A stretch of 64,000 nucleotides of DNA from Flavobacterium azooxidireducens (GCF_023195775.1 NZ_CP096205.1:2606001-2670000); one strand, 5' to 3'; positions 18,824-27,940 are shown, counted from the first letter of the stretch. Notes: a model not told the origin generated them from the sequence alone. Translations and numbers: made by a program.

Positions 18824-20113
18824 TCAGTTTAAAAAATCTTTTAAATCATCGTAGGATTTGATTTTTATACTCTTTTTTTCTTTGTTTATAACGCTTTTAA
18901 TCTGTTTCGGAATTGGTAATTTTAGGTCTAAAGTAGATTCAACAATATCCGAAAATTTAATAGGATGTGCCGTTTCTAAAAACACTCCAATGCAATTTGG
19001 ATTATTGGTTAATTCTTTTTTTAATCCCAAATAACCTACTGCACCATGAGGTTCTGCAATATAATTGAATTCAGCATGTATTTTTTTCATGATGGCAATA
19101 GTTTCTTCATCTGAAAAACGATAGGATGAAAAGTCATTTTTAAAAGCCGATAAATCATGTTGATATAATTCTTGTATTCGGATAAAATTACTCGGATTTC
19201 CAACATCCATTGCATTGGATAAAGTTGCTTTGGAAGGTTGTGGAGAATAAACTCCATTTGTCATAAATCGGGGAACAGTATCATTTTCATTCGTTGAAGC
19301 AACAAAATGTTGAATAGGTAAACCTATTTTTTTTGCTAAAATACCGGCACAAATATTTCCAAAATTCCCACTCGGAACAGAAATAATTAGTGGTTTGTTA
19401 TGTTTTTTCAGCTCTTTATAAGCAAAAAAGAAGTAAAACATTTGCGGTAACCATCTAGCCACATTGATGGAATTTGCGGAAGTTAAATTTTTATGAGCTA
19501 AATCGTCATCTAAGAACGCTTTTTTTACCATGTCTTGGCAATCATCAAAAACGCCATCAACTTCTAATGCGGTAATATTTTGACCAAGTGTGGTTAATTG
19601 TCGTTCTTGAATGTCGCTTACTTTTCCGCTTGGATATAAAATAACAACTTCAACATTACTTACTCCTAAAAATCCACTTGCGACTGCTCCGCCGGTATCA
19701 CCAGAAGTGGCAACCAAAATCGTATTTTTTTGTGATGGATTTTTTTTATTAAAGTAAGCCAAACACCTCGCCATGAAACGTGCACCAACATCTTTAAAAG
19801 CCATGGTTGGTCCGTGGTATAATTCTAATGAAAAAATATTTTCTTCAATTTTAGATAAAGGAAAATCGAAATTTAGCGTTTCAGTAAGAATTTGTTTTAA
19901 ATCGTCTTCAGGAATTTCGTTTCCAACAAATTGTTTGATTGTTTCAAACGCAATTTCTACGTTACTTAATGTTTCAATTTTTTCAAAAAATGAAATAGGA
20001 AGCGATTTTATTTCTTCAGGAAAATATAAACCTTTGTCTGGAGCAAGTCCAAAAACAACAGCTTCTTCAAAAGAAACGGATGGAGCAATTTGATTTAAGC
20101 TTTTATAGTGCAT
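18824..20113 (-). CDS. thrC: Threonine synthase
   Basis: 429 residues. This PLP enzyme converts O-phosphohomoserine to threonine and phosphate. The PLP-binding lysine is Lys107 in GPTMAFKDVGARF. Other family marks are ATSGDTGGAVASGF, the phosphate loop SVPSGNFGNICAG and the N-terminal FGLAPDKGLYFPE. The length fits the longer type-1 bacterial form. The homoserine kinase and aspartokinase genes that often accompany it are not next to it here: the flanking genes are a histidine kinase and a small membrane protein on the opposite strand. Confidence 0.95.
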   Translation of the reverse strand: MHYKSLNQIAPSVSFEEAVVFGLAPDKGLYFPEEIKSLPISFFEKIETLSNVEIAFETIKQFVGNEIPEDDLKQILTETLNFDFPLSKIEENIFSLELYHGPTMAFKDVGARFMARCLAYFNKKNPSQKNTILVATSGDTGGAVASGFLGVSNVEVVILYPSGKVSDIQERQLTTLGQNITALEVDGVFDDCQDMVKKAFLDDDLAHKNLTSANSINVARWLPQMFYFFFAYKELKKHNKPLIISVPSGNFGNICAGILAKKIGLPIQHFVASTNENDTVPRFMTNGVYSPQPSKATLSNAMDVGNPSNFIRIQELYQHDLSAFKNDFSSYRFSDEETIAIMKKIHAEFNYIAEPHGAVGYLGLKKELTNNPNCIGVFLETAHPIKFSDIVESTLDLKLPIPKQIKSVINKEKKSIKIKSYDDLKDFLN

Positions 20114-20234
20114 CGAAAAAGATTATTTTTTATGGTATAAAATCATTATAACAGTTTCGTAAAAGTAAAATAAAACTTTTAATCTTCACAGAAAGTTATA
20201 AAATTAACGACGAAAGGATAATTATAAAATTTTG

Positions 20235-20242
20235 TAACTTTG
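20235..20242 (+). promoter_or_regulatory. -7 box of the small membrane protein gene
   Basis: TAACTTTG ends 15 bases before the ATG at 20258. It overlaps an upstream in-frame TTG at 20240, which it therefore rules out as a start. Confidence 0.5.
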
Positions 20243-20257
20243 TTGAAATTAAAAATT

Positions 20258-20488
20258 ATGAGTCTTAAAACAAAAGCGTTTCTATTTCAATTGATTTCTT
20301 TTGCGGTTTTTTTTATTCCTTTTCGCATTGCAATTGATTATTTTACACCCTTAGAAAGATTTTGGCCTCCTTTTTTTGCATTTATAATTACGCTGATTTT
20401 AGCCCCGAAGTTTCAAGTTGCTAAAACGAAAGAGGGGGAACAATTATTTATGAAATGGATTTTTTTAAAAGGAGTGAAATCAATTTAA
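20258..20488 (+). CDS. Small two-helix membrane protein, unknown function
   Basis: 76 residues from the ATG at 20258. Hydrophobic segments at about residues 6-27 and 34-50 suggest two membrane helices, followed by a short basic cytoplasmic tail (FLKGVKSI). I chose this ATG over the upstream TTG (20240) because the latter overlaps the -7 box. It is divergent from thrC and directly abuts the convergent DUF6048 gene with no gap. I do not recognise a family. Confidence 0.65.
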   Translation: MSLKTKAFLFQLISFAVFFIPFRIAIDYFTPLERFWPPFFAFIITLILAPKFQVAKTKEGEQLFMKWIFLKGVKSI

Positions 20489-21238
20489 CTATTTTTTGAT
20501 TTCTTCAGTTTTTGGCAGGAGTTTCTTTTTGTAAATAGGTATGAAATAGGAAAGTGTATAATTGAAACCGACACCAAAATTTCCTTCATATTTTTTGTTG
20601 AAACCCGGTATGTAAAGATTAGCAAATTCTGATGATTCTTTGTTTCCAATTAGATAATTTATTCTGAAATTGAAACCCGCATAAAAATTTGAAAATAGTT
20701 CTGCTTTAACTCCGGCTACAATTTCTACCCATTGGGCAGATAAACCATCAAACTTTCGTCCAGATATAACTGTTGGCGAATTACCAAAATATGGATTTGG
20801 ATTATATACTCGGTAGGTGATTAATTCTTGATTGAATGTGCTGGCTCCAAAACGCAAACCAATATGAATCATGTTTTCCATGTCTAACCAATTTTCGTAG
20901 GCATTATAATCAAATCCCACTTTAAAATAGGTTCCTGAGGTTGTGAAATTTACACGATCTTCATCAATTGTTCGTTTTTCATTACCAATTTCTCCGGCTA
21001 AATAATATTTTTTTGTTAAGCGATAATCACCAACAATTTCCAGACCTCTATAATCTTCTTGATAGAAACTTTTAGCCAATTTAAGAGCATCAATACCAAC
21101 CCGAAGACCATAACGTTCGGTTTTTGCTGGAGTAATAATGCTGTCTTTTTTTGTTTCCTGAGCCAAAATTGTATGAGAAAACAGAAACAGAAAAAAACTA
21201 AAAATACATTTTGATATGGACATCTTCTTCGGTTTCAA
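20489..21238 (-). CDS. DUF6048-like outer-membrane beta-barrel protein
   Basis: 249 residues, or 244 if the second ATG (21223) is used. It has a signal peptide (FSFFLFLFSHTILAQ) and then alternating beta-strand sequence with GYxxG-like turns, probably a small barrel. It begins RYGLRVGIDALKLAKSFY and continues with a DYRGLEIVGDYRLTKKYYLAGE-type region. The gene follows rlmD and a DUF6452 lipoprotein, a gene order I recall as conserved in Flavobacteriaceae, which supports the family assignment. It overlaps the preceding gene by 41 bp (26 bp from the inner ATG). The function is unknown. Confidence 0.7.
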   Translation of the reverse strand: MKPKKMSISKCIFSFFLFLFSHTILAQETKKDSIITPAKTERYGLRVGIDALKLAKSFYQEDYRGLEIVGDYRLTKKYYLAGEIGNEKRTIDEDRVNFTTSGTYFKVGFDYNAYENWLDMENMIHIGLRFGASTFNQELITYRVYNPNPYFGNSPTVISGRKFDGLSAQWVEIVAGVKAELFSNFYAGFNFRINYLIGNKESSEFANLYIPGFNKKYEGNFGVGFNYTLSYFIPIYKKKLLPKTEEIKK

Positions 21239-21707
21239 CGTTACTTTTGATAATTTCTATATTTTCGATCCAAAACTCAGAATCTCCATCTGGATTTGTT
21301 TTGACAACACCATTAGCTAAGTTTAGATTAAAAAAGCTTTTGAATCCACATGCTCTCGACACATAAATATCATTTACTATATAATTAAACTGGAGAAGGT
21401 CGGTGTTGTTGGCTGCTGTAGTTGCTGTTGAATTAATATTAAAACTATAATTGGTGAAGTTTTCATTGGTTTTAAGTGGCAATTCAATGGTGTCAACTTG
21501 ATTAAAATCGAGTGTTGTGGCCGCACCTTCGCCTTGAATTTTTAAATTGGCAACCAATTTTCGCACGGTGCTGTTATCTTTACTATAAAACTCGATAATT
21601 AGGCGAGGAGTGGTGGGGGTTCCATCAGCACAAATGTCATCCTTTTCACAACTTGAAAAAAAGCAAGTTGTGATTAGCAAAAAGAAAATCATTAAACTTT
21701 TTTTCAT
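21198..21707 (-). CDS. DUF6452 family lipoprotein
   Basis: 169 residues. The signal sequence ends in a lipobox (FFSSC, Cys20), followed by EKDDICADGTPTTPRLIIEF, the characteristic start of DUF6452. The rest is predicted beta-sandwich. The acidic residues after the cysteine may favour export to the outer membrane. Its ATG overlaps the rlmD stop by one base (TAATG), and its own end overlaps the next gene, so the three genes form one tightly coupled operon. The function is unknown. Confidence 0.78.
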   Translation of the reverse strand: MKKSLMIFFLLITTCFFSSCEKDDICADGTPTTPRLIIEFYSKDNSTVRKLVANLKIQGEGAATTLDFNQVDTIELPLKTNENFTNYSFNINSTATTAANNTDLLQFNYIVNDIYVSRACGFKSFFNLNLANGVVKTNPDGDSEFWIENIEIIKSNVETEEDVHIKMYF

Positions 21708-23119
21708 TATTTTTTTTCTAAAAGTACAACATTTTCAACATGATGCGTTTGCGGAAACATATCTACCGGACGAACGCGAGTAACTTTATACAACGAATCC
21801 ATCAAAGCTAAGTCACGGGCTTGTGTGGCCGAATTACAGCTAACATACACCACTTTTTCAGGTGCAATTTTCATGATTTGTTCAACAACTGTTGCATGCA
21901 TTCCGTCACGTGGTGGATCGGTGATAATAACATCGGGTTTTCCGTGTGTGGCAATAAATTCAGCATTAAATACGTCTTTCATATCACCAACAAAAAATTC
22001 GCAGTTGGTAATTTTATTGCGTTTTGCATTTTCTTTGGCATCGGCGATAGCTTCCGGAACGGCTTCTACACCAATTACTTTCTTCGCTTTTTTAGAAACA
22101 AATTGGGCAATTGTTCCTGTTCCGGTATACAAATCATATACCAATTCATTTCCGGTTAAACCGGCAAATTCTCGGGTAATTTTATATAGTTCGTAGGCTT
22201 GTTCCGAATTGGTTTGATAGAATGATTTGGCATTGATTGAAAATTGCAAACCTTCCATTTCTTCCAAAATATATTCTCTTCCTTTGAATAATTTGATGTC
22301 TTGGTCATACAAAGTATCATTTGCTTTTCCGTTAATCACATAAAGTAAAGAAGTGATTTCGGGAAATTTTTCCGAAAGAAAATTCAACACCAATTCACGT
22401 TGGGATTTATTTTCTTTAAAAAACTGAATCAGCACCATGACTTCACCGGTAGAAGTGGTTCGAATCATCAACGTTCTCAATAAACCGCCATGATTTCTGG
22501 CATTGAAAAACGGAATGTTATTTTGTGTAGCGAATTCCTTTAATGAATTTCTAATTGCATTGGAAGGATCTTGCTGTAAATGACATTTTTCTATATCCAG
22601 AATCTTATCCCACATTTTCGGAATATGAAAACCTAACGCATTTCTGTCTTGAATTTCGTTATCATTTTGAATTTCATTTTCGGTAAGCCATCTGCTATCT
22701 GAAAAAGAAAATTCCATTTTATTTCGATAAAAGAACTGTTTTTCTGAGCCTAGAATTTGTTCAAATTCCGGTAATTCAATTTTTCCAATTCGTTTTAAAT
22801 TATTGAAAACCTCATTATTTTTATAAAATAATTGTTGGCTGTATTTCATGTTTTGCCATTTGCATCCGCCACAAACACCAAAATGTTGGCATTCCGGTTC
22901 AACTCTATGTTCTGAAAGTTTTTGAAAATGAATTGCTTTTCCTTCAAAATAGGATTTTCTTTTTTTGAATGTTTGCACATCCACCACATCGCCCGGTACG
23001 ACATTCGGAATAAATATAACTCTTCCATCTTCGGCTTTGGCAACCGAAACACCTTTTGCTCCGGCATCTAAAACGGGTACTTCCGTAAATATAATTTTGT
23101 CTGTATTCTTTCTTCCCAT
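21707..23119 (-). CDS. rlmD: 23S rRNA (uracil-C5)-methyltransferase RlmD family
   Basis: 470 residues. An N-terminal TRAM domain is followed by the iron-sulphur cysteines (CQHFGVCGGCKW and, further on, KCHLQQ). The C-terminal methyltransferase fold has the SAM motif DLYTGTGTIAQF, the catalytic segment TDPPRDGMH and the nucleophilic cysteine in VYVSCNSATQARD. It methylates uracil-1939 of 23S rRNA, or a related site, in the cytoplasm. The -7 box TATTTTTG (23124-23131, minus) is four bases before the ATG, suggesting a leaderless transcript. It is first in an operon with DUF6452 and DUF6048. Confidence 0.93.
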   Translation of the reverse strand: MGRKNTDKIIFTEVPVLDAGAKGVSVAKAEDGRVIFIPNVVPGDVVDVQTFKKRKSYFEGKAIHFQKLSEHRVEPECQHFGVCGGCKWQNMKYSQQLFYKNNEVFNNLKRIGKIELPEFEQILGSEKQFFYRNKMEFSFSDSRWLTENEIQNDNEIQDRNALGFHIPKMWDKILDIEKCHLQQDPSNAIRNSLKEFATQNNIPFFNARNHGGLLRTLMIRTTSTGEVMVLIQFFKENKSQRELVLNFLSEKFPEITSLLYVINGKANDTLYDQDIKLFKGREYILEEMEGLQFSINAKSFYQTNSEQAYELYKITREFAGLTGNELVYDLYTGTGTIAQFVSKKAKKVIGVEAVPEAIADAKENAKRNKITNCEFFVGDMKDVFNAEFIATHGKPDVIITDPPRDGMHATVVEQIMKIAPEKVVYVSCNSATQARDLALMDSLYKVTRVRPVDMFPQTHHVENVVLLEKK

Positions 23120-23123
23120 GGGG

Positions 23124-23131
23124 CAAAAATA
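23124..23131 (-). promoter_or_regulatory. -7 box of rlmD (leaderless start)
   Basis: The minus strand reads TATTTTTG, four bases before the ATG at 23119. The mRNA should start at or next to the start codon. Confidence 0.45.
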
Positions 23132-23175
23132 AGTTATTCGGTACTAAAATTTTAGGGTGTTGTGAATTTTTTACA

Positions 23176-23206
23176 ATAAAAAAACGCCTTCGCTAAAAAG
23201 ACGTTT
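23176..23206 (-). terminator. Hairpin terminator after the first small lipoprotein
   Basis: On the minus strand AAACGTCTT pairs with AAGGCGTTT (nine pairs, one GU), and a T-run follows. It lies just past the stop at 23228. Confidence 0.75.
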
Positions 23207-23227
23207 AAATTTATATTGTTTTTGAGG

Positions 23228-23662
23228 TTATTGGTAAATAATGTCGAATGATCCATCTGTTATCATTATAGTACCGCCACCTTCGCTACTCAAAGAGCCT
23301 GAAAAAGTACCTTTATACCTGCCGTTAGAGTTTTCGGTTACATTTGAACTTTCTGTGTCATTTTCATAATAAGTTCCATCTGTTGTGTAATATATGCCCC
23401 AGATAATGTCTCCAGTAACCCCATATTCAGATTTCAGGATGATTATTTTTGATGCATCACTGCTCATTTTTGCTGTAACTATAACGTCAGAATACCCTTC
23501 ATCTATATAATCCACTTTGTCTACACTAATAATATTGAATTTTTGTTCAACATTATTAAATTTTGCATTGATAAAATTCACATCTGATTTATCATCGTCA
23601 GACGAACAAGAATATATTCCGATTAAAGCAAAACATACTATTAATAAAATTTTATTTTTCAT
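23228..23662 (-). CDS. Small lipoprotein, paralogue of the next gene
   Basis: 144 residues. The signal sequence ends in the lipobox IYSC, followed by SSDDDKSDV. An Asp-rich stretch right after the lipid cysteine matches the lipoprotein-export signal that places Bacteroidota lipoproteins on the cell surface, so surface exposure is likely. The C-terminus (RYKGTFSGSL, then ITDGSFDI) is shared with the gene at 23739. The fold is predicted beta-rich. The function is unknown. It is 76 bp from its paralogue. Confidence 0.72.
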   Translation of the reverse strand: MKNKILLIVCFALIGIYSCSSDDDKSDVNFINAKFNNVEQKFNIISVDKVDYIDEGYSDVIVTAKMSSDASKIIILKSEYGVTGDIIWGIYYTTDGTYYENDTESSNVTENSNGRYKGTFSGSLSSEGGGTIMITDGSFDIIYQ

Positions 23663-23738
23663 AAAAAATCCAGTTTAGTAACACAAATATACTATTTTCT
23701 TATGAATTATTTAACATACATCTCTTAAAAAAATGTTA

Positions 23739-24206
23739 TTAGTGATCTAAATTAAAAATGCCATTGCTAACAGTAATGGTTTGACCATTATTTGGCTCTG
23801 TTAAAACGCCCGAAAATGTTCCTTTTAGCTTGTTTTGAGTACTTTCTGTAACTAATGTTGTAAAAGCACTATTGTTTTGAATATAGGTAAAACCGTTAAT
23901 CGTAATGTTGAATCGCCAAATAGATTCTGCTCCCATTAAACCTTCTTCTGCAATGAATTCGATTGCGTTTAATTCGTTTTGAGTATTGTAGCCTAAGACT
24001 TTGATATCTGTCCATTCAAAACCTGTTTCTTCATTAGAATAAGGTTGTTTTGTAATTACAAGATTTTCAAATTTAACAACTTCACCGTCTATGGTTGCAG
24101 AAACAGTGTTTGATTCAACTGTTGATGGAATGTCATCATCATTATCTGAACAAGATGAAACAGTAAAAAGAAAAAGAATCGGAATGATAAGTAAAATATT
24201 TCTCAT
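23739..24206 (-). CDS. Small lipoprotein, paralogue of the previous gene
   Basis: 155 residues. The lipobox is VSSC, followed by SDNDDDIPS, again an acidic surface-export-like tag. The C-terminus KLKGTFSGVL then VSNGIFNL aligns with the neighbouring lipoprotein, so the pair arose by duplication and then diverged strongly upstream. The middle part is beta-rich (WRFNITINGFTYI). No enzyme motif is visible and the function is unknown. Confidence 0.72.
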   Translation of the reverse strand: MRNILLIIPILFLFTVSSCSDNDDDIPSTVESNTVSATIDGEVVKFENLVITKQPYSNEETGFEWTDIKVLGYNTQNELNAIEFIAEEGLMGAESIWRFNITINGFTYIQNNSAFTTLVTESTQNKLKGTFSGVLTEPNNGQTITVSNGIFNLDH

Positions 24207-24297
24207 GTTTTGTTGGTTTTTATAAAATTACCAAAAAAGATGAGTTTACTAAATAATTTTCGATGAACTGTATAAATAGTCGCTGTTTGGTTTGTTG

Positions 24298-25731
24298 TTA
24301 TGTAAGCATAGCATAGAGCAAAGTCCATGAAATTATTAATATCGGACCAACCAGTCCAATAAATATACCGCCAATTCTAAACTCTTTTTGTTCAATTAAA
24401 CCGGTGCTATAGGCAATAGCATTTGGCGGAGTAGAAACCGGCAATAGTAAAGCACACGATGCACTTAATCCTATTACAAAAGGCAATACCATCGGATCAA
24501 CACCTTCAGTAATACTCATTAGTGAAATAGCAACCGGAATTAAAATGGTTGTTGCAGCCGTGTTACTCATAAAGTTAGACAATGTGACTGTGGTTAATGA
24601 GAAAATGAATAATAACAAATAAAAATTTATATCAAAAGAACTTATTTTCGAAATAAAATAATCAGCTAAACCTTGTTCTTGAATTGCTAATCCTAAAGCA
24701 AGACCTCCGGCAACAAGCATTAATGTATCCCATGGAAGTGAACGAACATCGTCTGCATCAATTATGCCTAACATAGTTAATGCTACTATCGGAATGCCGG
24801 ATACTGCCGCTACGGGTATTCCTGTCCATTGTGATGTTAACCAAAGCGATAATGTTATTATCAAAACAATTAAAACTATTCTTTTTCTAATTTTGTCTTC
24901 TTCGGTATATTCTTCGTCTTGAGCAATTTCTTGTTGTAGGAAGTCTAAGGAAAGTGTTTCTTTTTTAATTTTGTATTTTACTAATAAAATTTTCCAAAAC
25001 ATAAAAATTAAAAGAAAAGCTACCGGAACCCCAATAATCATCCATTCAATAAACGTAATTTTTATTCCAATACCTTCCAAAGCTCCCACAGCAATGGCAT
25101 TTGGAGCAGAACCTATAATAGTTCCCATTCCTCCAATTGCAGCGGCGGTAGGAATTCCTAAAACCAACACTTTAGAAATATTAGAGTCTTTTCCTAATTG
25201 AGTAAATAGCGGCGTTACAGTTGCAATCATCATGGCTGTTGTTGCTGTGTTGCTCATCAACATAGAAATTATAGCAGTTGTCATCATTAAGCCCAGAATA
25301 ATATATTGAGCTTGCGATCCAAATTTTGGAGCTGCTATTTTGAGTAAAAGAAAGTCTAATTTTGTTTTTTTCATTCCTTCTGCAAGAAAAAAACCACCGA
25401 GAAACAACCAAATAACACCGTCTGACCAAGTTTGAACATATCTTTTAGCATCCATTGTATTTTCTTGTCCCATCGTAAATACCAAAAAACCAACAATCAG
25501 AATTCCAACAGCAAAAGGCGGAATTGCCTCTGTGATCCATAATCCTATTGAGAAAAACAATAAAAAAAGAACATAATCTTGCGTTGGGGTAAAAAGCGGA
25601 TCTCGCAATAGTAAGACCAAAAGAATAGAAGTGACAGCAGAAAAAAGAAACATAATCGTTCTGCTTTGTCGTGCAACTTTTAATTGAATTTTTGTAAGTT
25701 GCTTTAACGAATAATTTCTAGAATCGGCCAT
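24298..25731 (-). CDS. DASS (SLC13) family sodium/anion symporter
   Basis: 477 residues with about 11-12 membrane segments. The two repeated Ser-Asn-Thr motifs that form the anion and sodium sites in this family are visible (MSNTATTAMM and MSNTAATTIL), with ITEAIPPFAVGI near the start and the second-half GLSASCALLLPVSTPPNAIA segment. It probably imports di- or tricarboxylates, or sulphate, with sodium across the inner membrane; the substrate cannot be read from sequence. It is a single gene, divergent from rocD across 181 bp. Confidence 0.88.
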   Translation of the reverse strand: MADSRNYSLKQLTKIQLKVARQSRTIMFLFSAVTSILLVLLLRDPLFTPTQDYVLFLLFFSIGLWITEAIPPFAVGILIVGFLVFTMGQENTMDAKRYVQTWSDGVIWLFLGGFFLAEGMKKTKLDFLLLKIAAPKFGSQAQYIILGLMMTTAIISMLMSNTATTAMMIATVTPLFTQLGKDSNISKVLVLGIPTAAAIGGMGTIIGSAPNAIAVGALEGIGIKITFIEWMIIGVPVAFLLIFMFWKILLVKYKIKKETLSLDFLQQEIAQDEEYTEEDKIRKRIVLIVLIITLSLWLTSQWTGIPVAAVSGIPIVALTMLGIIDADDVRSLPWDTLMLVAGGLALGLAIQEQGLADYFISKISSFDINFYLLLFIFSLTTVTLSNFMSNTAATTILIPVAISLMSITEGVDPMVLPFVIGLSASCALLLPVSTPPNAIAYSTGLIEQKEFRIGGIFIGLVGPILIISWTLLYAMLT

Positions 25732-25835
25732 GGGATAAAAATTTAGAGTAAAAGTAAGAACATTATGGAATAACTGACGTGATGGATGTCATTTTATTTT
25801 AACTCTTCACGCAAACGTTTTCAAAGAATATTGCT

Positions 25836-25843
25836 TATTTTTG
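25836..25843 (+). promoter_or_regulatory. -7 box of the ornithine aminotransferase gene
   Basis: TATTTTTG lies about 70 bases before the ATG, giving a leader of roughly 63 bases. No clear TTG -33 element is seen. Confidence 0.45.
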
Positions 25844-25912
25844 CTACTTAATTAGGATGATTTCTCTCCATCAAGTAGGAATTGATATGTATCGTATTTA
25901 AAATTTATTACA

Positions 25913-27157
25913 ATGTCAGTTTTAGAAAAAATCAATTCAGAAGAATTAATTGCTTTAGAAGATCAGCACGGTGCTCATAATTATCATCCGTTACCGGTTG
26001 TCTTAAGCAAAGGAAAAGGGGTTTATGTTTGGGATGTTGATGGTAAAAAATATTACGACTTTCTTTCAGCCTATTCAGCGGTTAATCAAGGTCATTGTCA
26101 TCCAAAAATTGTGAAAGCTTTGATGGAACAGGCTCAAACTTTAACCTTGACATCAAGAGCATTTTATAATGATAAGTTGGGTAAATATGAAAAGTTTATC
26201 ACCGATTTATTTGGTTTTGATAAAGTTTTGCCTATGAATACAGGTGCAGAAGCCGTTGAAACCGCACTGAAGATTTGCCGTAAGTGGGCTTATGAAAAGA
26301 AAGGTGTCGATGAACATCAAGCCGTAATTGTAGTTTGTGAAAATAATTTTCACGGAAGAACAACAACCATTATTTCTTTTTCAAATGATGAAAATGCCAG
26401 AAAGAATTTTGGACCTTACACCGAAGGATTCATAAAAATACCATACGACAACTTAGATGCTCTAAAAAATGTTTTAGAGAATAATAAAAATATAGCCGGA
26501 TTTTTAGTTGAACCAATTCAAGGAGAAGCAGGAGTTTATGTACCGGCCGATGGATATTTATCAGAAGCTAAGGCTTTATGTGCAAAACATAATGTATTGT
26601 TTATTGCTGATGAAGTGCAAACCGGTGTTGCAAGAACCGGAAAATTATTGGCCGTAGATCATGAAAATGTTCAGCCGGATATTCTGATTTTAGGTAAAGC
26701 AATTTCAGGTGGAGTTTATCCTGTTTCGGCAGTTTTGGCTAATAATCATGTGATGAATGTGATTAAACCAGGTCAACACGGCTCTACTTTTGGAGGAAAT
26801 CCGTTAGCAGCGGCTGTAGCAACAGCGGCATTAGAAGTTGTGGAAGAAGAAAAATTAGCTCAAAATGCCGAGAAATTAGGGGAGCTTTTTAGAAGCGAAC
26901 TAAACAACTATATTCAAAACAGTAATATTGTTAGTTTAGTAAGAGGAAAAGGACTTTTAAATGCTATTGTAATTAATGATTCTGAAGATAGTTCAACAGC
27001 TTGGGATATATGTATGAAATTGGCAGAAAACGGTCTTTTAGCAAAACCAACACACGGAAATATTATTCGCTTTGCACCGCCTTTAGTGATGACCGAAGAG
27101 CAATTGCTCGATTGTGTTTCGATAATTATTAAAACGCTTAAAGAGTTTGAAAGATAA
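25913..27157 (+). CDS. rocD: Ornithine aminotransferase
   Basis: 414 residues, a class-III PLP aminotransferase. The PLP lysine is Lys262 in [18 protein letters not shown]. It also has [15 protein letters not shown], the [13 protein letters not shown] Asp-Glu segment and [11 protein letters not shown]. The N-terminal [16 protein letters not shown] is typical of ornithine-delta-aminotransferases. It converts ornithine and 2-oxoglutarate to glutamate-semialdehyde and glutamate in arginine/proline metabolism. It is monocistronic, with its own promoter and terminator. Confidence 0.95.
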   Translation: MSVLEKINSEELIALEDQHGAHNYHPLPVVLSKGKGVYVWDVDGKKYYDFLSAYSAVNQGHCHPKIVKALMEQAQTLTLTSRAFYNDKLGKYEKFITDLFGFDKVLPMNTGAEAVETALKICRKWAYEKKGVDEHQAVIVVCENNFHGRTTTIISFSNDENARKNFGPYTEGFIKIPYDNLDALKNVLENNKNIAGFLVEPIQGEAGVYVPADGYLSEAKALCAKHNVLFIADEVQTGVARTGKLLAVDHENVQPDILILGKAISGGVYPVSAVLANNHVMNVIKPGQHGSTFGGNPLAAAVATAALEVVEEEKLAQNAEKLGELFRSELNNYIQNSNIVSLVRGKGLLNAIVINDSEDSSTAWDICMKLAENGLLAKPTHGNIIRFAPPLVMTEEQLLDCVSIIIKTLKEFER

Positions 27158-27192
27158 AAAAAAGGGTGAAAATTTGATTTCACCCTTTTTTA
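27157..27192. terminator. Bidirectional terminator after rocD
   Basis: AAAAAGGGTGAAAAT pairs with ATTTCACCCTTTTT around a 3-base loop, with A/T runs on both sides. It serves rocD and the convergent membrane-protein gene. Confidence 0.88.
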
Positions 27193-27197
27193 ATTTA

Positions 27198-27530
27198 TTA
27201 AACTCCAAATATTTCTCTAATCTTTTCTTGCATTAATTCTTCATCTTGCAAATTTTCAAATCCAATAAGCATAAAAAACCAAATTATAAAAATTAAGAAT
27301 AAAATATTGAGAATTAATCCAATATAATTAATCACTTTTCCTACCTTTAAACTAGAATAATTGCTGTACAAATCAGGATTTTCTTTGTATGATTTTGTAT
27401 TTATATGAGCTAAAATTAAAGCTATTATGTTTAATAGTAGACCAAATATTCCATAACACCAACAAAATAGAATTGAAAAAATACCAAGTATAATTACAGG
27501 TAAGGCGAAGGATAATTTTTGTTTTTCCAT
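27198..27530 (-). CDS. CCC-motif-type small membrane protein
   Basis: 110 residues with two to three hydrophobic helices. The overall pattern fits the CCC-motif membrane proteins of Flavobacteriia: an N-terminal membrane helix, then a cysteine motif plus YG, then LILAHINTKSYKENPDLYSNYSS-like region, and a C-terminal ENLQDEELMQEKIREIFG. Here the cysteine motif is FCWCYG, so the middle cysteine is replaced by Trp. The function of the family is unknown. It lies 26 bp downstream of the DUF2752 gene on the same strand, and the two families often sit together. Confidence 0.75.
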   Translation of the reverse strand: MEKQKLSFALPVIILGIFSILFCWCYGIFGLLLNIIALILAHINTKSYKENPDLYSNYSSLKVGKVINYIGLILNILFLIFIIWFFMLIGFENLQDEELMQEKIREIFGV

Positions 27531-27556
27531 AATGTAATGTTTAATTTGATTGTTGA

Positions 27557-27835
27557 TTAATAATATAAAAGTTTATAAAAATAAGAAAATACCATTATAA
27601 ATGCCGTGGTGATTCCTAAAAAGACAATTATTTTGTGATAGCTTCGTGATTTATCTATCAAACTGACACCGATAAATAAAAAAAATGGAATCATCGAATA
27701 GATGGCAGGATACATATAAAAGGCAGCCTCAAATTCACCTCTAATAAGCAAAACTAACGAACGTTGAATACCGCATCCGAAGCAATCGATACCAAATAAT
27801 TTTTTTGATAAGCAGGGAAGCATGTAGTCTTCCAT
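27557..27835 (-). CDS. DUF2752 membrane protein
   Basis: 92 residues. It matches DUF2752: the N-terminal PCLSKKLFGIDCFGCGIQR motif with three cysteines, then LLIRGEFEAAFYMYPAIYS and two membrane helices. The conserved Cys-Xaa-Xaa-Cys pair (CFGC) may bind metal or be redox-active; this is untested. It is probably co-transcribed with the CCC-motif gene downstream. The start is the ATG at 27835. Confidence 0.8.
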   Translation of the reverse strand: MEDYMLPCLSKKLFGIDCFGCGIQRSLVLLIRGEFEAAFYMYPAIYSMIPFFLFIGVSLIDKSRSYHKIIVFLGITTAFIMVFSYFYKLLYY

Positions 27836-27889
27836 AGTTCCATAATTTTTAAGATTACAATTTTACAAAAAAAAGAGATTGGTTTTTCA

Positions 27890-27922
27890 TTGTTCGGTTT
27901 TTAATTTTAATCTTTACCTTTG
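27890..27922 (+). promoter_or_regulatory. Promoter of the small membrane protein/Smr pair
   Basis: TTG (27890-27892), a 22-base spacer and TACCTTTG (27915-27922) fit the Bacteroidota consensus. The box lies 18 bases before the ATG at 27941. Confidence 0.6.
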
Positions 27923-27940
27923 AAATCTAATTTTTATTTG

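Noticed and set aside
20240-20257. Upstream TTG start for the small membrane protein
   Set aside because: It overlaps the TAACTTTG -7 box, so it would not be transcribed.
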